Positions 1 to 5,546 are shown, numbered from the stretch's first letter. The stretch: DNA of 8,620 nucleotides from Pseudomonadota bacterium (GCA_023390415.1 JAEWCW010000065.1:1-8620); one strand, 5' to 3'. The notes: generated from the letters alone by a model not told the origin. Program-made: numbers and translations.

Positions 1-363
1 GCCGACATGGTCGAGCAGACGCCGGTCCGCACCTATGTCGTCGAATATCGCGAGCCGTCGAAGAACGGAAAGCCGGGCAAGCTGGTCGGCGCCTGTTTGA
101 GCGACCAGCAGGGCGACGGGCTGTCGATGATCTACAGCTTTTTCGACGTCGGTCCCGGATCGCGCAAGGGCCTCGGCACCTACATCATCCTCGACCATAT
201 CGTCCGCGCGGCGCGGGCAGGGCTGCCCTACGTCTATCTCGGCTATTGGGTCGAAGCCTCGCCGCGCATGGCCTATAAGGCCCGCTTCCGGCCGCTCGAG
301 AAGCTGGGCCCCGGCGGGTGGCGCCGATTCGAGCCCGAGCAGCCGGAGCTGCCGCTGGTCTGA
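1..363 (+). CDS. bpt: Aspartate/glutamate leucyltransferase, 3' part (5' end outside window)
   Basis: C-terminal 120 residues of a bacterial leucyl/arginyl-tRNA-protein transferase. The Bpt family moves leucine from Leu-tRNA to proteins with N-terminal Asp or Glu, marking them for ClpAP/ClpS degradation in the cytoplasm. The frame is open from base 1. Visible family blocks are the VEYRE segment, DGLSMIYSFFD, LGTYIILDHI and the hallmark GLPYVYLGYWVEASPRMAYK, followed by ARFRPLE. The protein ends in an acidic PEQPELPLV tail with a TGA stop at 361-363. The ATG at 7 is an internal methionine, not a start, because conserved sequence already runs through this point. ung follows 28 bp later on the same strand. 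The call is secure; only the N-terminal catalytic half is missing, through the window cut. Confidence 0.95.
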   Translation, partial: ADMVEQTPVRTYVVEYREPSKNGKPGKLVGACLSDQQGDGLSMIYSFFDVGPGSRKGLGTYIILDHIVRAARAGLPYVYLGYWVEASPRMAYKARFRPLEKLGPGGWRRFEPEQPELPLV

Positions 364-380
364 GCGGCGCGAACCGGCGC

Positions 381-386
381 GGGAGG
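381..386 (+). promoter_or_regulatory. Ribosome binding site deciding the CTG start of ung
   Basis: GGGAGG lies 5 nt upstream of an in-frame CTG (392-394). No ATG, GTG or TTG occurs in this frame between the bpt stop and the ATG at 455, while conserved Ung N-terminal residues are encoded from about 407. The strong purine block at this exact spacing is the main reason for placing initiation here. Confidence 0.5.
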
Positions 387-391
387 CACTT

Positions 392-1165
392 CTGGGGGTC
401 AATCTCAACGAGAGCTGGCGCACGCCGCTGCAGGCGGAGTTCGACAGCGCCTATATGGCGGAGCTTCGCGCTTTCCTGATCGCGGAGAAGGCCGCCGGAC
501 GGCAGATCTTCCCGAAGGGCGGCGAGTGGTTCCGCGCGCTCGACCTCACGCCGCTGGAGGAGGTCAAGGTCGTCATCCTCGGCCAGGATCCGTATCACGG
601 GCCCGGCCAGGCGCACGGCCTGTGCTTCTCGGTGCGGCCGGGGACGCCGCTGCCGCCGTCGCTCCGCAACATCTACAAGGAGATGGCGAGCGACCTCGGA
701 ATCGCGCCGGCCAGCCACGGCCATCTCGAACATTGGGCGCGCCAGGGCGTGCTCCTGCTCAACAGCGTGCTCACCGTGCGGATGGCGGCGGCCGCCTCGC
801 ACCGGGAGCGCGGCTGGGAGCGGTTCACCGATGCGGTCGTCAGGCTGGTCGCGGCCAAACCGGAGCCGGTCGTGTTCATGCTATGGGGAAGCTACGCCCA
901 GAAGAAGGCCGCCTTCGTCGACGACGTCGCGCGCGGCGGGCGGCATTTGGTGCTCAAGGCGCCGCACCCGTCGCCGCTCTCGGCCCATGGCGGCTTCTTC
1001 GGATGCCGTCATTTCTCGAAGGCGAACGCCTTCCTCGAGGCGACGGGGCGCGGCGCGATCAACTGGGCACTGCCCGCTTGCGCCGCGCCCGAAGCGGATC
1101 AGACGGGATTGAACTCGCCGCTGATGCGGAGCTCGATCTCGTCGCCGACGGCGGGGACGCCGTAG
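392..1165 (+). CDS. ung: Uracil-DNA glycosylase, family 1, with probable CTG start
   Basis: Removes uracil from DNA as the first step of base-excision repair. The family 1 signature is complete: GQDPYHGPGQAHGL holds the catalytic Asp (residue 45 counted from the ATG at 455, 66 from the CTG at 392), LLNSVLTV follows, and the minor-groove motif HPSPLS is near residue 171 from that ATG. The first ATG (455) would cut off the family's usual N-terminal ESWR...EF...YM helix. That helix is present upstream in the same frame with no ATG, GTG or TTG before it. A CTG at 392 sits 5 nt after GGGAGG (381-386), so I take it as the start, giving 257 aa. Family-like sequence ends at INWALP (base 1075). The last 29 residues are an unrelated tail overlapping convergent yceI. 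Confidence 0.93.
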   Translation: MGVNLNESWRTPLQAEFDSAYMAELRAFLIAEKAAGRQIFPKGGEWFRALDLTPLEEVKVVILGQDPYHGPGQAHGLCFSVRPGTPLPPSLRNIYKEMASDLGIAPASHGHLEHWARQGVLLLNSVLTVRMAAAASHRERGWERFTDAVVRLVAAKPEPVVFMLWGSYAQKKAAFVDDVARGGRHLVLKAPHPSPLSAHGGFFGCRHFSKANAFLEATGRGAINWALPACAAPEADQTGLNSPLMRSSISSPTAGTP

Positions 1166-1737
1166 GTCATCCCGAACTCGCTGCGGCGGATCGTGCCGGT
1201 GGCGGAGAAGCCGGCGGTATAGACGCCGGCCATGTTGTCGCCCGCCGCGTTGAAGACGACGTCGAGGGTGAGCGGCCGGGTCACCCCGCGCAGCGTGAAA
1301 TCGCCGGTGACGAGCGCCGTGCGCGGCCCCGTCTGCCTCACCTCGCGCGAGACGAAGGTCGCGGTCGGGTGGGCGGCGACGTCGAAGAAGTCGGCGGAGC
1401 GCATGTGCGTGTCCAGCGCGTCGTTATGCGTGGCGACCGAGGCGAGGGCGATGGTCGCGGTCAGCCGGCTCCGATCCGGGCGTGCCGGATCGAGGGTGAG
1501 GCGGGCGTCGAAATCGGTGAACTCGCCGGTGTAGGTCGAGAACCCGAAATGCGAGACCGACCACAGGATCTTCGCATGGCTCTTGTCGAGCTTGTAGACG
1601 CCGGCGCGGACCTGCGGCGCTGCCTGGGCGGTTGCGGCGGGCTGGGCCTCCGCGAAGGCGGGGCCCATCGAGAGGACGGCCGGGGCGGCGACGGCAACGG
1701 CCGCTGCCGCGACTCCGGCAAAGAGGAACTTGCGCAT
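1099..1737 (-). CDS. YceI-family periplasmic lipid-binding-like protein
   Basis: 212-aa exported YceI-family protein. The family forms a lipocalin-like beta barrel that binds isoprenoid or amphiphilic ligands; the physiological role is poorly defined. A signal peptide is clear: MRK, a hydrophobic Ala/Val stretch, and an AFA|E cleavage site near residues 27-30. Mature-domain family features are YKLDKSHAKILWSVSHFGFSTYTGEF, the MRSADFFDVAAHPTATF block, DFTLRGVTRPLTLDV, and a late RSEFGMTYG...VGDEIEL. The start at 1737 is chosen over the ATG at 1749 because GGGAG lies 5 nt upstream of it and the MRK n-region follows. The 3' end overlaps the ung tail by 67 bp on opposite strands. The start region faces the divergent lipoprotein gene, leaving about 246 bp of shared upstream DNA. 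Confidence 0.93.
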   Translation of the reverse strand: MRKFLFAGVAAAAVAVAAPAVLSMGPAFAEAQPAATAQAAPQVRAGVYKLDKSHAKILWSVSHFGFSTYTGEFTDFDARLTLDPARPDRSRLTATIALASVATHNDALDTHMRSADFFDVAAHPTATFVSREVRQTGPRTALVTGDFTLRGVTRPLTLDVVFNAAGDNMAGVYTAGFSATGTIRRSEFGMTYGVPAVGDEIELRISGEFNPV

Positions 1738-1843
1738 GACTTCTCCCATGAATTTCGGGTGGCGGGCGGCCGGATAGGGCCAGTTTGAATTCCGGATACC
1801 GGGGAGGACGCGGTTTCGGAAGACGGAGCCGCTGCATCTGGAT

Positions 1844-1860
1844 GTTGCGTGATCCGCAAC
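1844..1860. promoter_or_regulatory. Perfect inverted repeat, possible operator
   Basis: GTTGCG-TGATC-CGCAAC is a perfect 6-bp dyad with a 5-bp centre. It sits in the roughly 246-bp region between the divergent yceI and small lipoprotein genes, 107 bp from the yceI start and 124 bp from the lipoprotein start. The size and symmetry fit a dimeric repressor site or a short RNA hairpin. I cannot assign a regulator. The rest of 1738-1983 holds no convincing gene. Confidence 0.3.
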
Positions 1861-1887
1861 GCCGTAGATTCACCGGGCGCCGACGTG

Positions 1888-1912
1888 GGAACCGGCGCGG
1901 GCGCCGCGCTTT
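1888..1912 (+). promoter_or_regulatory. Weak EcfG-like promoter candidate for the small lipoprotein
   Basis: GGGAACC (GGAAC at 1888-1892) matches the -35 of alphaproteobacterial general-stress (EcfG) promoters, GGAAC-N16/17-CGTT. The expected -10 position reads CTTT after 16 nt, with CGCTTT just before it, so the -10 match is poor. The element lies 72 bp upstream of the lipoprotein start. Suggestive only. Confidence 0.2.
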
Positions 1913-1983
1913 ATGCCGATGCGTCTGGCCGGCCGTCCCGTCCGGGCCGTCGGCGCCTGACAGCATCCAAGGGAGGATTATTG

Positions 1984-2262
1984 ATGAAGCTGATTTCGAC
2001 CACCGCGCTCGCCGCGGCGCTGCTGACCCTCACCGCCTGCGGCGGCGGGGCCGACGACCGGGCCGCGGAGAATGTCGAGCAGGCGGGCGAGAACGCCGCC
2101 GACGCCCTTCGCGACATTGCCGACAATACGCAGAACGAGCAGGTCGCCGACCGCCTCGAGGACCAGGCGGACCGGGTCGAGGAAAGGGCCGACGACAAGG
2201 CCGACCAGATCGATCGCACCGACAATGCCGCCGCCGAGACCCCGGCGATCAACGGCATGTAG
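1984..2262 (+). CDS. Small acidic helical lipoprotein
   Basis: 92-aa predicted lipoprotein of unknown function. MK plus a short hydrophobic segment ends in the lipobox LTAC (residues 16-19), so Cys19 should be acylated after signal peptidase II cleavage. The mature part is Ala/Asp/Glu/Arg-rich with regularly placed charged residues (VADRLEDQADRVEERADDKADQ, residues about 55-76 in part) and no Pro until near the end, consistent with a long amphipathic or coiled-coil helix. Similar Ala/Asp-rich small lipoproteins are common in sphingomonads without an assigned job. The start at ATG 1984 has GGGAGG (1971-1976) 7 nt upstream; a longer in-frame reading from 1849 lacks such a site and would bury the signal peptide. 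A good hairpin terminator follows the stop. Confidence 0.82.
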   Translation: MKLISTTALAAALLTLTACGGGADDRAAENVEQAGENAADALRDIADNTQNEQVADRLEDQADRVEERADDKADQIDRTDNAAAETPAINGM

Positions 2263-2286
2263 AGCGGGCGGACCCCGCGCATCAGG

Positions 2287-2320
2287 GAAGGGGCGTCCGA
2301 GCTAGGGCGGGCGCCCCTTC
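2287..2320 (+). terminator. Rho-independent-type terminator after the lipoprotein gene
   Basis: GAAGGGGCG (2287-2295) and CGCCCCTTC (2312-2320) form a perfect 9-bp stem, followed on the plus strand by TTCTTC. It lies 24 bp past the lipoprotein stop and 21 bp before the end of the convergent gene. The pyrimidine tail is on the plus side only, so it should serve the lipoprotein gene best. A smaller GCGGG/CCCGC stem (2264-2278) precedes it. Confidence 0.7.
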
Positions 2321-2341
2321 TTCATGTCCGCCGGGCGGCGT

Positions 2342-3247
2342 TCAGCGGCGCGGCTGACCGCCCTGTTCAAGGTCCCGGCTCATCGCGCGGCGGATGTCGG
2401 CGCGCTGGCGCTGCGCGCCCTGATAGGCGGGCGTTGCATAGAGTCCGCGAAGGTAAGCGAGATCCCATTCGGTGATGCTGGCCGGGACCAGCGCGTCCAT
2501 CGGCGCCTCGAGCACGGTCAGCACCGAATTGGCGCTCTGCGGAAGCCCTTGCGGCCGGATCGGCGCATAAGCGCGCATCGCCGCATAATCGCCGACCTGA
2601 GTGGTGGTCAGCCCGGCAAGCGACCGGGCCTCGATCACCACCACGGCTGCAAGGATGACCGGCCGGACCGTCATGCTGATGCGCGACGGCGCGACCGGAG
2701 TTGAGACGATTTCGACGCCCAAATCCTCGTCATAGCCGAGCGGCTGTCCGTTCCGGTCGACGCGGGCGGAAAGGTGCCAGGCGGTGGCCGGTCCTCGCTC
2801 GGCCGGAATCTCGATCATCTGGTTGAACGCGTTTCGGAAGTAGATCGGATGGCGCTCGCGCAGGGCGCGGATCATCTCCGCCTTATCGGGCGCGATCAAG
2901 ACGAGCACGTTGGGCCTGCAATCCGGGGCCGCGAGCGGGAGCGGCACAGCGTGGGCGACCTGGCGCATCCGCGCGGCGATGGCCCGATTCTGCGCCTCCG
3001 AGAGCCCGACCGCAGCCGGGCAGATTTCGGCGCTGTCGAAACGGCCCATCGGATCGCTGCCGGCAATGTTCTCCAGCGCATCGACGAACTGTCGGATCTG
3101 GCGCTCCCGGACGGCCGGATCGGCGATGACGACGATGTCCGAAGTGTCGCCAGTGCCGGGCTGAGCGGGTGCCGCGCTCGGCGCAGGCTGGGCGACGGCA
3201 GTCGCAGTGGATGCCAAAGCCGAAAGCAGGAATAACCGGATGCGCAT
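2342..3247 (-). CDS. Secreted protein of unknown function with two cysteines
   Basis: 301-aa predicted periplasmic protein; I recognise no named domain, though related uncharacterised proteins occur in sphingomonads. The signal peptide is MRIR plus a hydrophobic core ending AVA|Q near residue 19. An Ala/Pro/Gln-rich linker follows, then an alpha/beta-looking body: IRQFVDALENI, the EICPAAVGLSEAQNRAIAARMRQVA block, and APDCRPNVLVLIAPDK. Cys76 and Cys110 are the only cysteines, so a disulfide is likely. The C-terminal half (about residues 155-280) has ITEWDLAYLRGLY and hydrophobic strands. No metal site or catalytic triad is evident. The start is fixed by GGAGGGG 5 nt before the ATG. Its upstream region carries a LexA-like box and an inverted repeat, so induction by DNA damage is possible. 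Its 3' end faces the lipoprotein terminator. Confidence 0.85.
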   Translation of the reverse strand: MRIRLFLLSALASTATAVAQPAPSAAPAQPGTGDTSDIVVIADPAVRERQIRQFVDALENIAGSDPMGRFDSAEICPAAVGLSEAQNRAIAARMRQVAHAVPLPLAAPDCRPNVLVLIAPDKAEMIRALRERHPIYFRNAFNQMIEIPAERGPATAWHLSARVDRNGQPLGYDEDLGVEIVSTPVAPSRISMTVRPVILAAVVVIEARSLAGLTTTQVGDYAAMRAYAPIRPQGLPQSANSVLTVLEAPMDALVPASITEWDLAYLRGLYATPAYQGAQRQRADIRRAMSRDLEQGGQPRR

Positions 3248-3281
3248 CTCAACCCCTCCCCAGGTGTCGTGATCGCCGCAG

Positions 3282-3308
3282 GCTATACCTTCAGCGCGAT
3301 TCTAACAA
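3282..3308 (-). promoter_or_regulatory. Weak promoter candidate for the secreted protein gene
   Basis: On the minus strand TTGTTA (3303-3308) and TATAGC (3282-3287) resemble -35 and -10 elements, but the 15-bp spacing is shorter than ideal. A start near 3275 would give a leader of about 28 nt. The -35 overlaps the left arm of the inverted repeat at 3307-3336. Confidence 0.25.
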
Positions 3309-3336
3309 GTGTTCAAATATTCGTGCACTAACACTT
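3307..3336. repeat. 7-bp inverted repeat in the AT-richer intergenic region
   Basis: AAGTGTT (3307-3313) and AACACTT (3330-3336) are perfect complements separated by 16 bp. They lie between the yciI stop and the secreted-protein start, next to the weak promoter candidate. An operator for a dimeric regulator or a loose hairpin at the end of the yciI transcript would both fit. No T-run follows on the minus strand, so terminator function is doubtful. Confidence 0.35.
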
Positions 3337-3352
3337 CTTCAGATCAGCGACC

Positions 3353-3367
3353 GTTCATTTGGCGTTC
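3353..3367 (-). promoter_or_regulatory. Putative SOS (LexA) box, GTTC-N7-GTTC
   Basis: GTTCATTTGGCGTTC on the plus strand is an exact match to the alphaproteobacterial LexA site GTTC-N7-GTTC (GAAC-N7-GAAC on the minus strand). I found no other copy in the window on either strand. It is intergenic, 105 bp upstream of the secreted-protein gene and 30 bp past the end of yciI. The only gene it could control from this position is the minus-strand secreted protein. The distance is rather long, and I see no strong promoter overlapping it. Confidence 0.5.
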
Positions 3368-3396
3368 ATCTTTGCGATGAGGTCCCGGAGCCGATA

Positions 3397-3702
3397 TTAG
3401 TTTCCGCTCGGGCGAACCGGAGTCGCGGCGGCAGGTCCGACGACCGTGGTCCAGGGCAGGACGCGCCATGACCGGACCAGGCCTTCCGCGACATAGGGAT
3501 CGGCCTCGGCGAAAGCGCGTGCCGAGTCAGGATCGGTGAAAATGAGCAAGGCGGATTCCACCGGATCGCCGACCGCGCCGCCAAGGAGCAGATCGCCCGC
3601 GTCAGCCACCTTCCAGGCCAAGGCGAGATGCGCGTCGCGATAGGCGGGGCGGCGATCGAGATAATCGGGCGAAAGATCGTAGGAGAGCAGGTAGTGGGGC
3701 AT
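3397..3702 (-). CDS. YciI-family protein
   Basis: 101-aa cytosolic protein of the YciI family, a dimeric ferredoxin-like (alpha/beta) fold. Members act as small enzymes or accessory domains; the activity of most is unknown. Family features are an N-terminal strand HYLLSYDL, RDAHLALAW with the conserved His (residue 25), GDLLLGGAV, LLIF, and the DPYVAEGLVRSWRVLPW block where the Asp-Pro-(Phe/Tyr)-Val motif is typical. The length matches the family's usual 95-105 residues. The ATG at 3702 is preceded by GGAG about 9 nt upstream, inside a GGAGCTCC palindrome (3708-3715). It diverges from the DUF1801 gene with an 80-bp gap. No operon partner is evident on its own strand, as the next minus gene starts 149 bp beyond its stop. 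Confidence 0.88.
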   Translation of the reverse strand: MPHYLLSYDLSPDYLDRRPAYRDAHLALAWKVADAGDLLLGGAVGDPVESALLIFTDPDSARAFAEADPYVAEGLVRSWRVLPWTTVVGPAAATPVRPSGN

Positions 3703-3782
3703 GTGCGGGAGCTCCGAGACAAAGGATTTTCCGATGCGGATGCGCGGGCCTATGGCATTGGCGGTGGAAGGAGAAGGGCGCG

Positions 3783-4157
3783 ATGACGGCCTCGAGCGAG
3801 ATCGACGCGAAGATCGCGGCGCTAGGCGACTGGCGGGGCCAGGTGCTGGGGCGGCTGCGGGCGCTGATCGTGGCGGCCGATCCGGAGATCGCCGAGACTG
3901 TGAAATGGCGTAAGCCGAGCAATCCAGCCGGCGTGCCGGTGTGGGAGCGCGGCGGGATCCTCTGCACGGGCGAGGTCTATCGCGACAAGGTGAAGCTGAC
4001 CTTCCCCAAGGGCGCGCAGCTGCCGGACCCGGCCCGCCTGTTCAACGCCAGCCTGGACGGCAATGCGCGCCGCGCGATCGACCTGTTCGAAGGCGACGAG
4101 CCGGACGGCGAGGCGCTCAAGGCGCTGGTCCGCGCGGCGGTGGCCGCGAACGGCTAG
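3783..4157 (+). CDS. DUF1801 (YdhG-like) protein, copy A
   Basis: 124-aa cytosolic protein of the DUF1801 family. The family includes frataxin-like YdhG/YdeI proteins sometimes called iron chaperones; the biochemical role is not established. Visible features are the WRGQVLGRLRALIVAADPEI helix, the ETVKWRKPS core (the family's VKW..P motif, about residues 39-46), a strand pair GILCTGEVYRDKVKLTFPKG, and a final helix ending ALVRAAVAANG. The ATG at 3783 has an AAGGAGAAGG-type purine block upstream, which supports this start. It converges on a second DUF1801 gene with only 10 bp between the stops. The two proteins share the core motifs but differ in length and flanks, so they are distant paralogues and not a recent tandem duplication. 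Confidence 0.87.
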   Translation: MTASSEIDAKIAALGDWRGQVLGRLRALIVAADPEIAETVKWRKPSNPAGVPVWERGGILCTGEVYRDKVKLTFPKGAQLPDPARLFNASLDGNARRAIDLFEGDEPDGEALKALVRAAVAANG

Positions 4158-4167
4158 CGCGGTCGCG

Positions 4168-4578
4168 TCACATCCTCTCGCCCGGCAGGCGGCTGGCCTG
4201 CCTCACCCAGGATTCGAACTGCACCTCGTCGAAGGCGCCTTCATGGATGTCGAGATAGCGCACGTCCGGGTGCTTGGATGTGCCGGGCGGAACCGGATCG
4301 AGCGCGGTTCCGCGGAAGAAGGTGACCTTCACATAGCGGGCGAAAACGTGGAAGCTGAGGAACCAGCCTTCCTTGTCCGGCGCGCCGTAGAAGGGCGAGT
4401 TCCACTTCACCGCCTTGCGCACGCCCGGGACGGCGCGCACGACGATCGCGTCGATCCGGCGCCCGACCTCGCTCTTCCAGCCCGGCATTGCGGCGATATA
4501 GGCCTGGACCGGGGCGTCGCCCTCGCCCTTCGGGATCTGCGGGTTGCCGCCGGAGAGGAGCTTAACCGTGTCGGCCAT
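4168..4578 (-). CDS. DUF1801 protein, copy B
   Basis: 136-aa DUF1801 protein. An N-terminal lead of about 22 residues (KLLSGGNPQIPKGEGDAPV) precedes the domain, which has YIAAMPGWKSEVGRRIDAIV, the KAVKWNSPFYG core (VKW..P motif), LSFHVFARYVKVTFFRG, and a C-terminal stretch DVRYLDIHEG...FESWVRQAS. The KxGxGDAPVQAYIA opening is common in this subfamily. It starts 9 bp after the stop of the COG3650-like lipoprotein gene on the same strand, so the two are probably co-transcribed. AAGG and GAGG before the ATG overlap the end of the upstream gene, suggesting coupled translation. It converges on copy A with a 10-bp gap. The role is unknown; function with the upstream lipoprotein is only an inference from the gene order. 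Confidence 0.88.
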   Translation of the reverse strand: MADTVKLLSGGNPQIPKGEGDAPVQAYIAAMPGWKSEVGRRIDAIVVRAVPGVRKAVKWNSPFYGAPDKEGWFLSFHVFARYVKVTFFRGTALDPVPPGTSKHPDVRYLDIHEGAFDEVQFESWVRQASRLPGERM

Positions 4579-4587
4579 CGCCTTGCC

Positions 4588-5466
4588 TCAGGCCGGTGCG
4601 GCGCAGCCGGTGCGCTGCTCGCCATTGACGATCAGCTCGGCCGCCATCGGGTAGCGCCGGTCGGACATGCCGTCCGAGCAGCCCGGCTGGGCGCGGGTGG
4701 TGAGCTCGAAGCGGCGGCCGCCGAGCGCGCCGGACCAGGTGCCGCCGTTCGCGGTCGCCGAGTAGCGCGTCCAGACGCGGGTGCCCGCCTGGTCGTCGGG
4801 GTGGGAGTAAGTGACGCAGCGGCCCTCGATCCGGGCGCCCCAGAAGGGCTCGGTGCCCACCGCGCGAAGCGGCGCGACCTGGAGGCGCTCGTTGCCCTGG
4901 ACCAGGCAGGCGCTGACCCCGGCAGTGCTGGTGGGCGGCGGCTGGGCGGCGGCGCCGGTGCAGGCGGCGGCGAACGACCGGGCGAGCTCCGCCGGCGGAG
5001 CCGGGTGCGGGCCGCTATTCTGGGACCCGTAATTGACCGCGACCGGGCCGGCGACGAGGGCGGCGAGATTGGCGGGGAGGGCGCCTTCGCCTGTGACTCC
5101 GCCGCGCTGGCGGTCGCCCCGTGTGTCGGCGACCAGGGCGACGACCTCGCCGCCGCTGCCGACCGACATCCGTTCCTCGCTGCCCACGGGACGGAAGCCG
5201 GGGACGTTGACGATCAGGCGCCTCGCATTTGCGGGACAGAAGAGCCGCACGGTCGTCGTGTCGGGGGCGGAAAGCAAGGCGAGGGCCGTGCCTTCGCCGC
5301 TCGACTGCAGGTCCCAGCCAGCGTCCGGCCCCGCTTGGGCCGCATTGGTGGGGGCAGCCGGCGCGGCGGCGTTGGCGACGGCATTGGTGGTCTCAACCGG
5401 GCGGTCCACCGTGTCGCAGGCGGCGATGGCGAGCAAAGAGGCGGCGACGGTGCCGTGAAGGCGCAT
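4588..5466 (-). CDS. Two-domain lipoprotein with C-terminal COG3650-like domain
   Basis: 292-aa predicted lipoprotein. A short n-region and hydrophobic core end in the lipobox IAAC (Cys17). An Ala/Asn/Thr-rich linker (about residues 25-48) follows. The first domain (about 50-170) has alternating hydrophobic strands, the VPGFRPVGSEERMS stretch and GSQNSGPHPAPPAELARSFAAAC; I cannot name it. The second domain (about 185-290) has the VGTEPFW motif with strands RIEGRCVTYSHP and TWSGALGGRRFEL, and C...M/S-D-RRYPM followed by a final Cys. These are typical of the COG3650 family found near HslJ-like proteins, which has no known activity. GGAG lies 6 nt before the ATG. It is the first gene of a likely two-gene unit with DUF1801 copy B. 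Confidence 0.8.
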   Translation of the reverse strand: MRLHGTVAASLLAIAACDTVDRPVETTNAVANAAAPAAPTNAAQAGPDAGWDLQSSGEGTALALLSAPDTTTVRLFCPANARRLIVNVPGFRPVGSEERMSVGSGGEVVALVADTRGDRQRGGVTGEGALPANLAALVAGPVAVNYGSQNSGPHPAPPAELARSFAAACTGAAAQPPPTSTAGVSACLVQGNERLQVAPLRAVGTEPFWGARIEGRCVTYSHPDDQAGTRVWTRYSATANGGTWSGALGGRRFELTTRAQPGCSDGMSDRRYPMAAELIVNGEQRTGCAAPA

Positions 5467-5493
5467 GTCTCTCTCCGGTGTCGGGGCGCGTCG

Positions 5494-5507
5494 GCGGGAC
5501 TTCCCGC
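5494..5507. repeat. Short GC hairpin upstream of the lipoprotein gene
   Basis: GCGGG-ACTT-CCCGC forms a 5-bp stem with a 4-nt loop, 27 bp upstream of the minus-strand lipoprotein start. It falls in the likely leader or promoter region. It may be incidental in DNA this GC-rich. Confidence 0.25.
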
Positions 5508-5546
5508 GAGGTGAACTCGAAACGCCGGCGTGCGGTTGCAGTTGAA

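Noticed and set aside
526..1788. Long open frame of 420 codons on the plus strand
   Set aside because: It is out of frame over ung and antisense to yceI; the translation is Arg/Gly/Ala-rich with no family features. A typical shadow frame in GC-rich DNA.
1849..1983. N-terminal extension of the small lipoprotein from ATG 1849
   Set aside because: It would place 45 unconserved residues before a classic signal peptide and lipobox, while ATG 1984 has GGGAGG at 7 nt.
2264..2278. GCGGG/CCCGC stem right after the lipoprotein stop
   Set aside because: Short stem common in GC-rich DNA; the 9-bp stem just downstream explains termination better.
3352..3369. Pho-box-like direct repeat CGTTCAT-N4-CGTTCAT
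   Set aside because: The 7-4-7 spacing fits a PhoB-type site, but the half-site differs from CTGTCAT, whereas the same bases match GTTC-N7-GTTC exactly. LexA is the simpler reading.
3366..3380. Short TCATC-TTTGC-GATGA hairpin
   Set aside because: Only 5 bp, no T-run, and partly overlaps the LexA-like box; likely incidental.
3248..3396. Possible small gene or small RNA in the AT-richer intergenic region
   Set aside because: Frames are no longer than about 10 codons with no ribosome binding site, and no clear promoter-terminator pair could be found.
4063..5514. Open frame of 483 codons on the plus strand
   Set aside because: Antisense to DUF1801 copy B and the lipoprotein gene, both with clear family motifs and ribosome binding sites; low-complexity translation.
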